A DNA stretch of 64,000 bases from Adiantum capillus-veneris (Eukaryota; Streptophyta; Polypodiopsida; Polypodiales; Pteridaceae): the NCBI GenBank assembly GCA_014529385.2, contig CM043966.1:101167587-101231586 (forward strand), written 5' to 3'. Position numbers and translations under genes: made by a program. Each line of letters opens with the position of its first letter. The first letter of the stretch is position 1. Under the pieces are notes generated by a model. That model was not told the DNA's origin. It saw only the letters and a program-made list of their open reading frames with translations, and ran no database searches. Below are positions 12,077-22,817 of this stretch, piece by piece.

Positions 12077-12652
12077 TTGCCTGATGGATTTTGGGCAGAA
12101 GCAGTAGCTACAGTAGTCCATTTGATCAACAGGTCTCCTAGTAGGGTTCTGGATAAGAGTGAAGTGGCCAAGATGCTATGGATAGTCAAGGCACCTTTGT
12201 ATAAGCATCTCAGAGTCTTTGGTTGTGAAGCTTATATCCATATTTCTAAGGATTTGAGGAATAAGTTAGAACCAAAGAGCAAGAAGTGTATATTTCTTGG
12301 CTACGGAGAATCGGGCAAGATGGGTTACCAGCTTTGGGATCCTGAGTCCAGAAAAGTTATTCGTAGCAATGATGTGCATTTCAATGAAGCCAAGTTTCAT
12401 GCTAAGCCAGAGAAGACAGAGGAGATCCGAAGAGTTGTCTTCAGGGAAGATGGACCTAGTGCTAGCACATCAAGACAGCATGGTCAGGCTCAGGAACAAC
12501 CTATAGTGGCTAGAGAGGCAGAATCAGTTGTGGTGAGACGTTTTGAGCGTGTCTCCAAACCACCTGATTGTTATGTGCCACCTCTAAATTATGTCGCGGC
12601 TCATGGATTGCGGAGAACCATCTTGTTACAAAGAGGCATTACAAGTGGTTGA
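12077..12652 (+). pseudogene. Copia integrase C-terminus
   Basis: Same frame as the preceding integrase piece. PDGFWAEAVATVVHLINRSP is followed by FGCEAYIHISKDLRNKLEPK and KKCIFLGYGESGKMGYQLWD, the usual C-terminal part of Copia integrase. It then enters the variable linker before RT. It ends at TGA near 12650, after which the RT frame resumes one base out of register at KKWQLAMQSEMMAL. Confidence 0.85.
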
Positions 12653-12653
12653 C

Positions 12654-13868
12654 TAGAAAAAATGGCAGTTGGCCATGCAATCAGAGATGATGGCTCTGCA
12701 TAAGAATCAAACGTGGGATTTGGTTCAATTGCCAGAGGGCAAGAAAGCTCTACCTTGTAAGTGGGTTTACAAGTATAAGTTTACTCCTCATGATGGACAA
12801 CAAAAATACAAAGCACGGTTGGTTTCTAATGGTTTTACACAAGAACATGGAATAGATTTTGATGAAGTCTTTTCACCAGTTGTCAAGATGACAACATTCA
12901 GAAGTGTACTTGCTTTGGTTGCCAAACATGATCTGCATTTACACTAGATGGATGTGAAAATGGAATTTCTTCATGGAGATTTTCATGAGGAGGTTTATAT
13001 GCAGCAGCCAGAAGGGTATGTTGAGAAAGGCAAAGATAAATTGGTATTTCATTTGAGAAAGAGTCTCTATGGAAAGTTTCACCAATTTATGCTTTCTCAA
13101 GGATATAAGAGAAGTGAGACAGATCATTGCCTATATACTCGACAAGCTAAGGATGGTAGATTGATAATCCTCATCTTGTATGTGGATGACATGTTACTTG
13201 CTAGTAGACAAATGGAAAAAATTTCAGCTCTTAAGTCAAAAATGGCAAAGGTTTTTGGCGTGAATGACATGGGTGAGGCAAGTCATATATTGGGTATGCG
13301 TATCCAACAAGATAGGTTCAAGAAGATGTTTTACTTATCTCAGGAAGAGTATATGCAATGTTTCCATATGGACAAGGGAACGACATTGATGACACCATTG
13401 CCATCATATGTGAAATTAAGAAACCAAGATTGCCCACAGTCTGAGGTGGAAAAGGCTGAAATGGATACGGTGCCATATGCGTCTGCATGTGGGAGTTTGA
13501 TGTATGCAATGATTGCTACACGTCCGGATATTGCATTTGTAGTGGGAGAGGTTAGCAAATATATGTCAAATCTCAGCAAGAAACATTGGGAGGCAGTGAA
13601 AGGTATCATGAGATACTTAAAACATACAAAGAGTATGCGAATATGCTATGGTAGTCAGGATCTGAGTGTCAGAGGATACACTGACTTAGATTATGCACGA
13701 GACTTGGATAAGAGGAGATCTACATCAAGCTATGTCTTTACATTGGTTGGAGGTGCCATATCATGCGATCTCGATTACAAGATTGTATTACACAGTCTAC
13801 TACAGAAGCTGAGTATGTTGCAGCAAATGAGGCATGCAAAGAAGCTATTTGGCTTGGTATATTGGTAG
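12654..13868 (+). pseudogene. Copia reverse transcriptase, internal deletion
   Basis: RVT_2-type reverse transcriptase. MQSEMMALHKNQTWDLVQLP is followed by CKWVYKYKFTPHDG and FDEVFSPVVK. The frame is interrupted by TAG 12945-12947 in HLH(stop)MDVK, where the family has HLHQMDVK. FLHGDFHEEVYMQQPEGYV and LRKSLYG follow. The block expected after SLYG (LKQAPRQWY) is missing and the text jumps to KFHQFML, an in-frame loss of about ten codons from the RT core. The YVDDM catalytic box is present (13177-13191). GSLMYAMIATRPDIAFVVG and YTDLDYARDLDKRRSTSSYV lead into RNase H. A one-base loss at about 13762 shifts the frame. Confidence 0.88.
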
Positions 13869-14125
13869 CATACTTGGGAATCAAAGTAGATATGCCAGAG
13901 TTATATTGTGATAGTCAAAGTGCTATACAATTGGTAAAGAATCCAGTGTTCCATTTGAAGACTAAGCATATTGATGTGAAATATCACTTCATTAGGGAAG
14001 TACTTGAAGACAAGCAGACACAACTGATGAAGATCCACACCAAGGAAAATCATGTTGATTTACTCACAAAGGGACTTCCAGGAGAGGTCTTTGTGCATTG
14101 TTGTGAGTTATTGGGCATTGGATAG
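13763..14125 (+). pseudogene. Copia RNase H C-terminus
   Basis: MRSRLQDCITQSTTEAEYVA is the RNase H segment containing the STTEAEY Glu, and CDSQSAIQLVKNPVFHLKTK contains the Asp. KHIDVKYHFIREVLE and HVDLLTKGLP are the standard end. It reads one frame away from the RT piece because a G is missing in TCATG(G)CGATCT at about 13762. TAG at 14123-14125 is probably the native stop, about 70 bp before the purine tract. Confidence 0.85.
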
Positions 14126-14197
14126 ATGGCAGCCATGTATATTTTGTACATTTATGTTCATAGATTTACAGTAACTTAAAGTGCCACATTGGACTTT

Positions 14198-14208
14198 AAG
14201 TGGGAGGT
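14198..14208 (+). other. Copia polypurine tract
   Basis: AAGTGGGAGGT lies directly before the 3' LTR start TGTTGGG. It is the expected plus-strand primer site. Confidence 0.75.
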
Positions 14209-14376
14209 TGTTGGGATTAAAGCCCAAGTGGCCTCTTATACGGATATGGCCAGCCGCCCGCCTAACTCTCTTATCGCTAACTCTTTGTATATACTCACTT
14301 ACTTGTGTGAATAATAAGATTTGGGTGATAACCCTTCAACAAATTCTCTGCGTACTGTGTAAGCTCTCTGTCTATG

Positions 14377-14428
<52 letters not shown>

Positions 14429-14462
14429 TGTGAGTTGATCTAATCTCCACTCCACGACTTCA
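14209..14462 (+). repeat. Copia 3' LTR (254 bp)
   Basis: Matches 9584-9829, starts TGTTGGGATT and ends CGACTTCA, followed by the GGACG duplication at 14463-14467. The TG microsatellite here (14384-14424) is longer than in the 5' LTR. Confidence 0.92.
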
Positions 14463-14467
14463 GGACG

Positions 14468-16990
14468 TACGAAACCTTTTCATATGGTATTGATAGCACT
14501 ATATGGACGTACAATATGGATGGTTTCAATATGTATGTACGGGTGTACCTTGCTAAGTACTCATGCTCCAATTCATTACTTCATTTTCCATTAGATAGGG
14601 AATCTAGTGAGAAGATCTTGTCTAGCTCAAGTCCCCCAAGCTGAGTCATAGAGCCAACAAACTTAAGCAACAATAGCTTCTTTAGCCGCTCCTATTCATC
14701 GACCTTGATAGCACATGCAGATATGTTTGCTGAGACAAACCATAGGGGTTGGTAGGGTAAGTGCCTTGGGCCTCAAGTCAGTGGATGATCGCCACAACAA
14801 TGGGTTCCCATGTACAACCATTTTGACACCTTAGGATGCCTGGATCACTCCATGTACGAGAATACTTCCACTACATACCAAACCCATCTAGCCCTTTTGA
14901 CTAGTCTTTCTCCCTTCCCATAGTAAGCTTCTACCTCGCAACCCCACCAACTTCATATCCCCCTCACCACCTCTCTCTAACGCCTACATCCACCTCATCC
15001 ATTTGCCCTTGGATATCCCTACATCTTCTCTAGGCCCTCACATTTCACCCTACCATTGATCCATGCCTCCCTCTCCTTCTCATTTGATTGGGATTCACAA
15101 TCTTTTGTGTTGCATGATGATCATTGGGGTGGGTTTTCATAAGGAGTGCTACACTAAGAGATCCTTCTTGCCTAGAGGTGCATGCACAACTTTCTCCCTC
15201 TTTGGGGTGGCTAGAGAATTGGTCACTTTTGATATTGTTCATTAGCGAGATCATTTGGCAATGCTTTTGCATGGCATGTTGGAGACACAAGAACACTCTC
15301 CAACAATTCTTATTATCAAAGGCTATGTCTTCTTGGAGCCAATGAGGAGGGGGCTATTGACTCATCCATAGGCTTTCATCTCACATAATCATTCCAGTTA
15401 TCTAGCAGATTATTGTGGACCCAATCATTCCCCTTTTGAATTCATTTACATGTGAAGATTCTTGGCCAGAGACATAGGATTTGTGGTACTCAAGGGACTT
15501 GGGCTATATTAAGCATATAACTACCATGTCATAGAGAGGACTATCATAATCCTCTAGTTGGTTGTATGGGGATTACTCCTCATCCAAGTTGCTAGGAAAG
15601 ATTGCACGCTTTGATGGTACAATAGCCTTAATTTTCTTGGGAACTTTGACATTATTTTTGCTCCATTGTGATGCTCTAGGATGTAGTGGATGCAAGGGAT
15701 AGGAAATTAAATCTTGAATTTCATCTTCTTGAGAGTGCAATGAGCCATCCTTCTGACCAGAACAAACAAATAGGAGCAACAAAAGGACTTACGTACAAAT
15801 CAACCTGTCTAAATTGTTCTTCTCAAATGATCAAGTTCACATGATCGCATTCGCGAGACAGGGAGACATCCATGCCTTCAAAAAAACCATACACAAGGTG
15901 GGGATAGGAGTAGTCTAAAGACATGCACTTTTCACAAGAGATTCACACACCATTAACATAATCATAACAATTTATAAGTTTCTTATCATTGAAAGTATCC
16001 TCTTGCTTAGGTTCTCGCTCTCAACATTATCTAACACGGGGTTTTAAATGAAGCTAAGGTAGTGGCATCAACAATGGGGAAGTACAGACACAAAACCAAA
16101 GGAACGTGTGGACGTCGGGCGGACGTTGAAAAGTAAACAAGGACATGACACGCGGGCCGGGGGGGGGGGGTGTAAGGCATAAACTACTTTATTGTCAAGG
16201 GCACTCACATGGGATTTAACAACCCACATGTGCCCACGTGGCTACCTCATCAAGCTTCCATCTATGGTGTGGTGGGTTCAAATCCCGGGTTGATGCCTAT
16301 GGTGTTGACTTTTTTAAAGTCGTTCTTTTGACTCGAGATTCACGTTGAACAAGCTCTACCATCAAGCTAGAAGAAGAAGCATTTGAGTCAATTTTAGATT
16401 CTTTCTTACGACATATTTTCATGTGACTTTGAAAATGACAATGGAATAGTCTATGTTCCCTTGCATAAAATGAATTTTTTTCTTTTGTTAATTGACCACC
16501 TAAGATTCCTTGAGATTTTGTTTTTTTTAGGATAGAGTCTTGGTTTTTTTTACTTTACCATTACCCTTTTCCTTTCTCTTGTCATTCTTAGGATTAGATG
16601 AAGAACTTTAGGTAGCGTGAGCATTGGGTAGGTTAGTGATGGAAAGCAGAAACTTCTTGCAGGGTTGGTTAGGTTATCAATGGCAACTTCTTGGTTCAAA
16701 GTGGTTTTGCATGGAGTTTGCTAACACTTCTATTTGACGTCCTTCTTGCTCCTTTTGTTTGTTGAGATATTTTGTGATTGTCAAGGTTGTGTGTGCTTGT
16801 GTCTTCATCCGATGGTGAGCCCCTTGAGCTTCAGTTGCACAAGAGCTTAGGGTCATAGTACTACTCCGAGTTTTATCACTAGAGCCAATCACAATCTATC
16901 ATCAGAGCTGTTGATTGCAATCCGTCTCCTGTTGTTATCGATTGTGATTCTTTATCCACCTTGTGTGTGGAGTGCACCGAGGGTTTTCTT
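14468..16990. other. unexplained stretch, no gene recognised
   Basis: About 2.5 kb without a supported gene. Minus-strand text around 15580-15780 and 16677-16892 has lysine/serine-rich coding-like pieces (KNDKRKGKGNGKVKK type) that could be a degraded gag, but no diagnostic motif was found. A 13-nt G run lies near 16157-16169. A tRNA-like promoter pair at 16238-16285 is listed separately. Confidence 0.35.
16225..16300 (+). repeat. possible tRNA-derived SINE head
   Basis: GGTTCAAATCC (16275-16285) matches the RNA polymerase III B box. A weak A-box-like TGGCTACCTCATCAAGC lies about 37 bp upstream, which is the spacing of a tRNA gene. The intervening bases do not fold into a clear cloverleaf, so a tRNA-derived SINE relic is likelier than a tRNA gene. 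No second copy or target duplication was identified in the window. Confidence 0.3.
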
Positions 16991-16999
16991 AAAGCTTCT

Positions 17000-17400
17000 G
17001 CTCAGTCAGATTCAAAGAGGACTCCAAAGTTTCAAAGATTCTAGATAAAGGTCCCCTTACCTTTAGCAAGGATACTATTTATATGGTACCATGGGATCCA
17101 GTATTTGACACGATGGAGTCCCTCCAAGGGATTCATAATTTTTGGGTTGAGTTTGTGGGATTGCCTAGTGGGATATGGGATAATATTAGGATGCTTTCCA
17201 ATCAATTGGGTACCCCCTTGTTTGTTCCTAACAAGAGGGGACTGAACAAGTCCTCTAACTGGGTCTGTATAGGCTGGAAGGTTTCTAAGACACCACCAAA
17301 GAGCATGGTGATCAATGTGGTAGTTTTGGGACTTACTTTGGGGCGTGAGTTGAGTATAACAAATTTGTGCACTTTACCAAGGATTTCCCCATGAAGGCTA
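17000..17400 (+). pseudogene. LINE-A ORF1 fragment (DUF4283-like)
   Basis: The frame containing MVPWDPVFDTMESLQGIHNF, WVEFVGLPSGIWDNIRMLSN and VCIGWKVSKTPPKSMV matches the plant L1-type ORF1 domain (DUF4283), with its W.P.FD....., (V/F)W(V/A)...GLP..(L/I)W pattern. It lies in front of endonuclease-like text on the same strand, as expected for ORF1. It stops at 17392-17394. No zinc knuckle was found after it, so the C-terminal part is missing or too eroded. Confidence 0.6.
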
Positions 17401-17819
17401 AAGTGAATACCGATCCTACAATGCTAGTTTCTAGTGTAGGGGACAACAATCATGTCCTTAATAAGGAAACAATTGTGGAAGAGAGTGCAAAATAGATAAA
17501 GAGTAACAAAGGGACAAGAGTAGGGGAGGAAAAAGAAGCTATGATTTGCAACAATGAAGACATCAAATTTGAGAAGGAGATAATGGAGAAGCAAATCTTC
17601 ACACTACAAATCCCCGAATTCCCATGCAATGAAAATGCATTTGTTTTTTCTACTTCTCCACCTAAGCGTCTGCTGACAATATATCCACTATGTTGGTCAC
17701 AGAACTGAAGAGGGTCAAAATAAGTGCACATGGATCTGGAGCCTAAAGTTGTATTTCAACACAAAACCAAAAGGGCTCTTGTAGTGTCTACATATATTCC
17801 TAAAATGAAAATATGTCAC

Positions 17820-19200
17820 ATGAAAATATGTTGAGGTACATAACATATTCCTCCCATTGTCAACATATATGCTCTAAATGATTCCAAAGGTAGGAAGATG
17901 TTGTGGAACGCCCTGTCACAATTACAAATAGAGGGAGACTTTTGCTTGATGGGAGACTTTAATATGGTTTGTTCTAGACAAGATAGGCATGGCCCATCAA
18001 GAATTCTTGTTGAGGGGGAGCATAAGAAATGGATTTCCTTGGAAGAAAAAAATGGGCTCTCATTGATGCCCGAAGACTGGCCCTTGAAAGGATGATTGCA
18101 GGGTACACTTACCACAATTTCCAGTCTGTCGAATTTGCCTCCAAACTTGACAAGCTCTAGATTCGGTTCCTTCTTCATTAGCTCCAGGGTTCCAAGAAAC
18201 TACTTATGACCTACCCAATTTTTTTTAAAGATGCTCACTTCAAGGCTCTAGTGTCTTAGACTACGAGAGAACTCAAGTAGGAAATCATCAAGGAAATTGT
18301 TGCACCATGGACAAGATTTAGTAAAAAAATCCAAACTGCAATCAAGAGAGTGGGTCCAATGCTCAAAAAGTAAAACAACCATGCAATCTCAGTCTACAGA
18401 TCTAGATTTGAAGAACTAGGCGAGAGGAAGATACAAGCGGCCTTGGACCAAGATCACATTGAATGGTTGAAGATCAATTAGAGCTTGCACAAAAAGGAAA
18501 TGGAGGAGACTAATCTCATTAGGCTTCAAGCCAAGGAGAGGTGTGTCAAGAGTAAAGATTCTGGCAAAAACACTCTTAAGTTAGAATGATCAAGTTAAGA
18601 AAACAACAAGCCACCATCTCTTCCTCGATTGATGACAAAGGATTTCGAGTGAATAGCCTTGATTAGATGGCTAGGTCATCTCAACCAAATCTTCAGAAAG
18701 GAAGATTCCACCTCTCCCATAATCAGAGAATCTAGGACGAAGATCTTTACAACCACCCCAACATTAGTGGACTCTGTCCACAAGCAAACTACTTGGAAAG
18801 ATGCTTTACCCTGGATGAATGTCATGGATGACACTCAAAAAGCAGGCAAAGAAAAGTTGCCAGGATGGGATGCGATCACAACCGAGTTTTGTCAAGAGTT
18901 GCGCTTGATTGGAAAGCTTGGAAGTGGCCTGCTGGAGAAAGACTATTCAGCTCACCTAATACTAAAACAATCTATGAAAAGCTCTGCTCTACAAACTTGT
19001 GGATGAAACACCTCAACAAGATTTGGTCCAAAACGTGGGCTACAAGAAAATGAAGTCAAGTAGTTGGAAACATCTGGAAGGATAGTTGTAATAAGAGAGA
19101 CAAAGTCTTCCTTTGGAGAGTTCTTTTTGGTCTCATCCCAATCGAAGATAAAACCAAAGCTAGAGGTCTAGCTGAAGGACATTGGCTGAATGAAAATTGG
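17820..19200 (+). pseudogene. LINE-A ORF2 remnant, RT core deleted
   Basis: Broken ORF2 of a plant L1-type retroposon. Visible in order: endonuclease text LWNALSQLQIEGDFCLMGDF continuing NMVCSRQDRHGP (the GDFN motif, about 17902-17990); linker text with several stops (ERMIAGYTYHNFQSVEFASK); the RT entry motif KEKLPGWDAITTEFCQE (about 18850-18900), equivalent to the KAPGPDG..(A/S)EF(Y/F) of the family. Within about 150 bp comes the C-terminal zinc-binding region (RDKVFLWRVLFGLIPIEDKT, about 19097-19160). The catalytic part of RT, including FADD, is absent, so a deletion joined the two ends. Frames shift several times. Confidence 0.68.
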
Positions 19201-19640
19201 TGGAGGCACTCGTTGAATCTCACGACATGTTTCATTCGTGCTACTCCAGTCATTGCTACAACCATCGAATTCCATTCGAGATGTAGAAAATCAAAATCAG
19301 AAGATGTACAAGTAGAAGAAGACTTAGAAGAAGAAGAAGATGTCAGATTGAAGCAAGAAGAAGCAGTGAAGGGGGGAGGGGAAGAAGGATTGAAGCATTC
19401 AAAAAATGTGAAGACAAGAAGCAAGGTGATGAATGGAGAAGCACTGTAGCCCACTGAAAGAGGGAAAATGAAGGAAGATGATGAAAACTAGGGAAAAAAG
19501 GGAACTGCAAAGGTGGCCGTTAGCAAGGATGGACTCCAGCCAACTCAAAACCAATTAACATTAACATGCAATAAAGTGACTTAACTTCCAAGCAACAATT
19601 GCATAAATGCCTTTTTTTCACCTACGCAAGGTGTTGTCCA
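19201..19640. other. non-coding junction between two LINE remnants
   Basis: A purine-rich stretch on the plus strand (19290-19450) gives a Glu/Lys-rich open frame of 78 codons that looks like simple-sequence bias rather than a gene. No poly-A tail or target duplication clearly marks where LINE-A ends and the minus-strand LINE-B begins. Confidence 0.4.
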
Positions 19641-20960
19641 AGACATCACTTTTTGTATCACCTAATCATGCTTTCACCCTTTTAGATTTTGCCAAAACTT
19701 GCCACATGCATGTGCTTTCTCTTGCGCTAAAAGAAGTTGTTTTTTGACTTCCCACCCTTTGCTATTTTTTTAAACAAGTGTTTTGTATGTGTGTGAACAT
19801 TCCAAGTAAACTTCCTTGTCTTTGCTTGCATCCAACCTCAGCAAGTGTTTTTGGGCTTGACTACATTCCATGTCAAACCATTTCTTCTTGGTGCTACCCT
19901 TCTTAGACCTTTTGCAAGACACGTGTTTCACCGAAAAGCATTCCTTCACACAAGAGAAAATTACTTCTTTGAAAAATTTCCACTTGCATTCTAATGTTGG
20001 GCTCTCTTGATGCTCTGGCATACTAACATTTGATCCACCATATCAGCATATATAGTGCTCGTTTGAAGTCTAGAGGTAGGTACCAATGATTCACATCATG
20101 ATTGTAGGCTTTTACCACACTTGAGGTCAATACATAACATCCTATGATCCCATTCCAGATTCCATTCACCAAGTGTAAAGCTTTGTATGCATTCTAGAGT
20201 GGCTTCCAAAAATAACATGTAGTCAATCACGCTATCACCGTTGTGCTTTCTACATGTAAAGTCATTGGTGCCTTGCCATAGAGATACACCATTTGCAATG
20301 AGCATTCCAGTACTATTGCACATATGTAGAAGTGACTTTCCATAGTGATCTAGTTCTTTTGCATCATTAGAACTTCGATTATACATGTATGAGTCATCCA
20401 TTCTTCTTGGGACATGGGGAATGTCAACTTGTTGTGTGTTGTGTTGTAACGTATTTGTGTGAGCATTCATGTCTCCAAAGACAATGACTTCACCCTAGTC
20501 CTTGTTAATGAGCAATGTCTTCCTCTAGTTCAACAAAGGGCTGATCTCTATCCATATCCAAGCAAGCATAAAAGTTGGAGTCATAGTGGGGAATGTAGCA
20601 ACCAGCCACAAACATGACGACCATTTGGTGGACTGATTTTTAGCCATAAGTAACTTTTATAATTATCTTCTTTGACAATGGAAACATATTTCAAACCCTT
20701 TTTGGTCATACATGCTACGCCTTCTTCGCCTCTACCTTGTGTATTTTTTGCCCACATCAAAGAATGCACATTGTATTTGTCAAATCCAAGAATTCATTGT
20801 GCATCATGCTCCCATGTTTCTACAAGAAGTATCACATTGGAGTCATTGGTAAGCTCATCAATGTCAATTCCCACATTCCATGGATACCTGTTACAATTCC
20901 AAAAGCTTATTCGCAAGCATGAGTTGGTCTCATAGATCATGTGTCCCTATTTGTTGGGTG
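19640..20960 (-). pseudogene. LINE-B ORF2 endonuclease and linker, no RT
   Basis: Minus-strand text begins near 20925 with LRISFWNCNRYPWNVGIDID, continues NVILLVETWEHDAQ, an in-frame TGA, and ILGFDKYNVHSLMWAKNTQG. Then come GRGEEGVACMTKKGLKYVS, GDMNAHTN-type text (20470 on, MNAHTNTLQHNTQ), ANGVSLWQGTNDFTCRKHNG, DSVIDYML and EWDHRMLCIDL. These are the landmarks of an APE-type endonuclease (N-terminal WN, E in VETW, GD(M/F)N, SVIDYV, SDH). The linker (STKKKWFDMECSQAQKHLLR ... LAQEKAHACGKFWQNLKG) follows to about 19660. No RT was found beyond it, so the 3' half is deleted. The SVIDYML and WFD.EC wording is more like CR1/Tx1-type LINEs than the usual plant L1. Confidence 0.65.
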
Positions 20961-21836
20961 GACTTGCATCCTCCTCAAGTGACTTTTCTTCTTGAGATGA
21001 CACCTTAACCTTCTTGCTTCTTTCCTCATATGCTTTGTGACGTACATTTTGTTGCATAAGAGTGCGATCCTCATATACATTGCAACCCATTCCTTTGAGG
21101 TAGATCCAACTATTGTCAAGGATGATCTTTCTCTTTATCTCAACAGCCATGGTACATACAATAGGTCTTTCTCCCGAGGGAGGGACTCCTTGTTTTCCAA
21201 CTAAATGTCCACCATAAGCCAGGATTCCAGACATGCCAAAGTATGTAGCAAAAAACTCTTCAATAGCAACCGTAAGAGATTGGGGTGTTTCCATGCTTTC
21301 CTCCTTGATTCCATGAATGACGATGTTCTTTGAGTGTTTTACCGTTCTTGCAATTCTTGAGTGTCCACATTCTCTACATTATTTGCTTGGACAACGACAT
21401 CCGTGATAGGAGATGTAGAAACCACAATATCCTTACATATATCAGCCCATGATTTGGATGCATTTCTCATCTCACATACATTATGTCGTATTGTATCTAT
21501 CGTTTTCTCTTTCAATACATGATCACTCTCAACTTTTCTCAAGCGCTCTTTCAATACATTCATGTCAACAAGAGAGCGCTTACATTCTTGAATTTCATAC
21601 TCAAGATGCATCAAGCGTGTTGTTTGCATTTCAAGAACCTTCTTGAGGTGCTCATTCTCCACAATGAGGACTCTTAAAGTGCCATTCTCCATTGCAAGTG
21701 CACGCAACTCTTCACCTTGCTTATTGACGGTTTCTTGTAATGAGACCAAGTAAGCCATGATCATTGCTTCCGTTGTTGTAGACAATGTGGTTGGATTAGC
21801 ATCCAAATTCCTTAGAGATTTTGCATCATTCTCCAT
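20947..21836 (-). pseudogene. LINE-B ORF1, coiled coil plus RRM-like domain
   Basis: Starts best at the ATG 21836-21834 (MENDAKSLRNLDANPTTLST). Residues about 20-130 form a long heptad-rich helix (LQETVNKQGEELRALAMENG, then VENEHLKKVLEMQTTRL and RLRKVESDHVLKEKTIDTI). After a frameshift near 21340 the text reads KHSKNIVIHGIKEESMETPQ, the first strand of an RRM-like fold as in L1 ORF1 proteins. A C-terminal block with ERPIVCTMAVEIKRKIILD, WIYLKGMGCNVYEDRTLMQQ and RHKAYEERSK resembles the C-terminal domain after the RRM. It ends near 20947, a few bases before the ORF2 text. A longer open frame to 22193 reads through a (TC)n microsatellite as Ser-Leu repeats and is not credible as protein. Confidence 0.6.
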
Positions 21837-21856
21837 GGCGAGTGTGGATTTTCCAC

Positions 21857-21956
<100 letters not shown>

Positions 21957-22199
21957 TAGAGTTGCTGCAACAAGCGTGATGTGGACGTGGATGGAATAAG
22001 AGAGTGGCCAACAAGAGGTGTCATACGTAGCGCTGCTCGGGTGGTGATTGTTTGGTAAGATTTTAAAATAAAAATAAAAACAGGTGGGCTGCAGTGCCAC
22101 TGCACATTTTTTTTGAAGTACACCACATTTGGCATGCGCGCGCATACATGTTGATAAAGGAATTGGCAAGCAAAAAGCAGAACAACATTTCAAAAAATA

Positions 22200-22275
22200 A
22201 AATCATTGACGTTGATTAACAATATATCTTGAATTATTTTGCCCTCACTTTAGATCTTCTAAACAGAGTCTAGAT

Positions 22276-22336
<61 letters not shown>

Positions 22337-22493
22337 AAAAGAAAAAAAGACAAGCAGAAGACGAAGAAGAAGTAGAGTATTTTAACGTCTTAGGAAACTA
22401 TCCAAGAGACCTTAAAGATCTACCTGCTGACGAGGAGAGCTAAACTCAAGACCTCTTATTTAAGAAGAGGAAAATGGCAGAGAAATAGAATGT

Positions 22494-22563
<70 letters not shown>

Positions 22564-22669
22564 AATAAAAATTCAAGATAAAAACCTAAAATAAAAAAAA
22601 GAGAGATAAATACATAAAAAAAGAAGAGAGATAAACATGGCCCCGGATTGGAGAAAACATGGATACTTG
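22200..22669. other. non-coding, several GA/TG microsatellites
   Basis: Contains (GA)n at about 22278-22331 and a compound (TG)n(AG)n at about 22491-22558, with A-rich DNA between. No coding signal. It lies between the 5' end of LINE-B and the left edge of the PPR fragment. Confidence 0.7.
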
Positions 22670-22817
22670 ATTTAGGTGAGGAGTGGAGCCAGTTTCAGCA
22701 CCTTGCGTAATGCCACAACCATTTGAGATGTAAGCATAGTCTTGGAGACCAAAGTATAGGTGATTTCATCTTTTTTGCCATGTAGGCATCTTGCGTAATG
22801 GCCCATCCCTTCAAGAT
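22670..22817 (-). pseudogene. PPR gene fragment 1 (downstream piece)
   Basis: Minus-strand text shows two overlapping copies of the PPR gene's standard phrase. One is LKGWAITQDA, from CTTGAAGGGATGGGCCATTACGCAAGATGC. The other is DEITYTLVSKTMLTSQMVVA near 22700. It stops exactly at the outer Gypsy 5' LTR, and the interrupted text resumes at 48568 after the 3' LTR, with AAGAT present on both sides. It is the C-terminal-most of the three PPR pieces. No E or DYW domain follows. Confidence 0.6.
22813..22817. repeat. target-site duplication, outer Gypsy left (AAGAT)
   Basis: AAGAT directly precedes the LTR start TGTTGAGCC and is repeated at 48568-48572 directly after the 3' LTR end CTTAACA. In the PPR gene the same place reads CCTTCAAGATG(T/C)AAGCATA, so one copy is the original target. 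Confidence 0.93.

Larger units (their letters stand above)
9584..14462 (+). mobile_element. complete Ty1/Copia retrotransposon, inactive
   Basis: A 4,879-bp element with LTRs at both ends, 5-bp target duplications (GGACG), a primer-binding site after the 5' LTR and a purine tract before the 3' LTR. The coding order gag, protease, integrase, RT, RNase H is that of Copia. The protein style (zinc-knuckle gag, WIID-GAS protease, LYVDDM RT) resembles the TNT1/Tork group, a loose assignment. By eye the LTRs differ at roughly 10-15 positions plus microsatellite length, so it is clearly older than the two Gypsy insertions further along. Stops, frameshifts and small deletions throughout pol make it non-autonomous. 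Confidence 0.93.
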
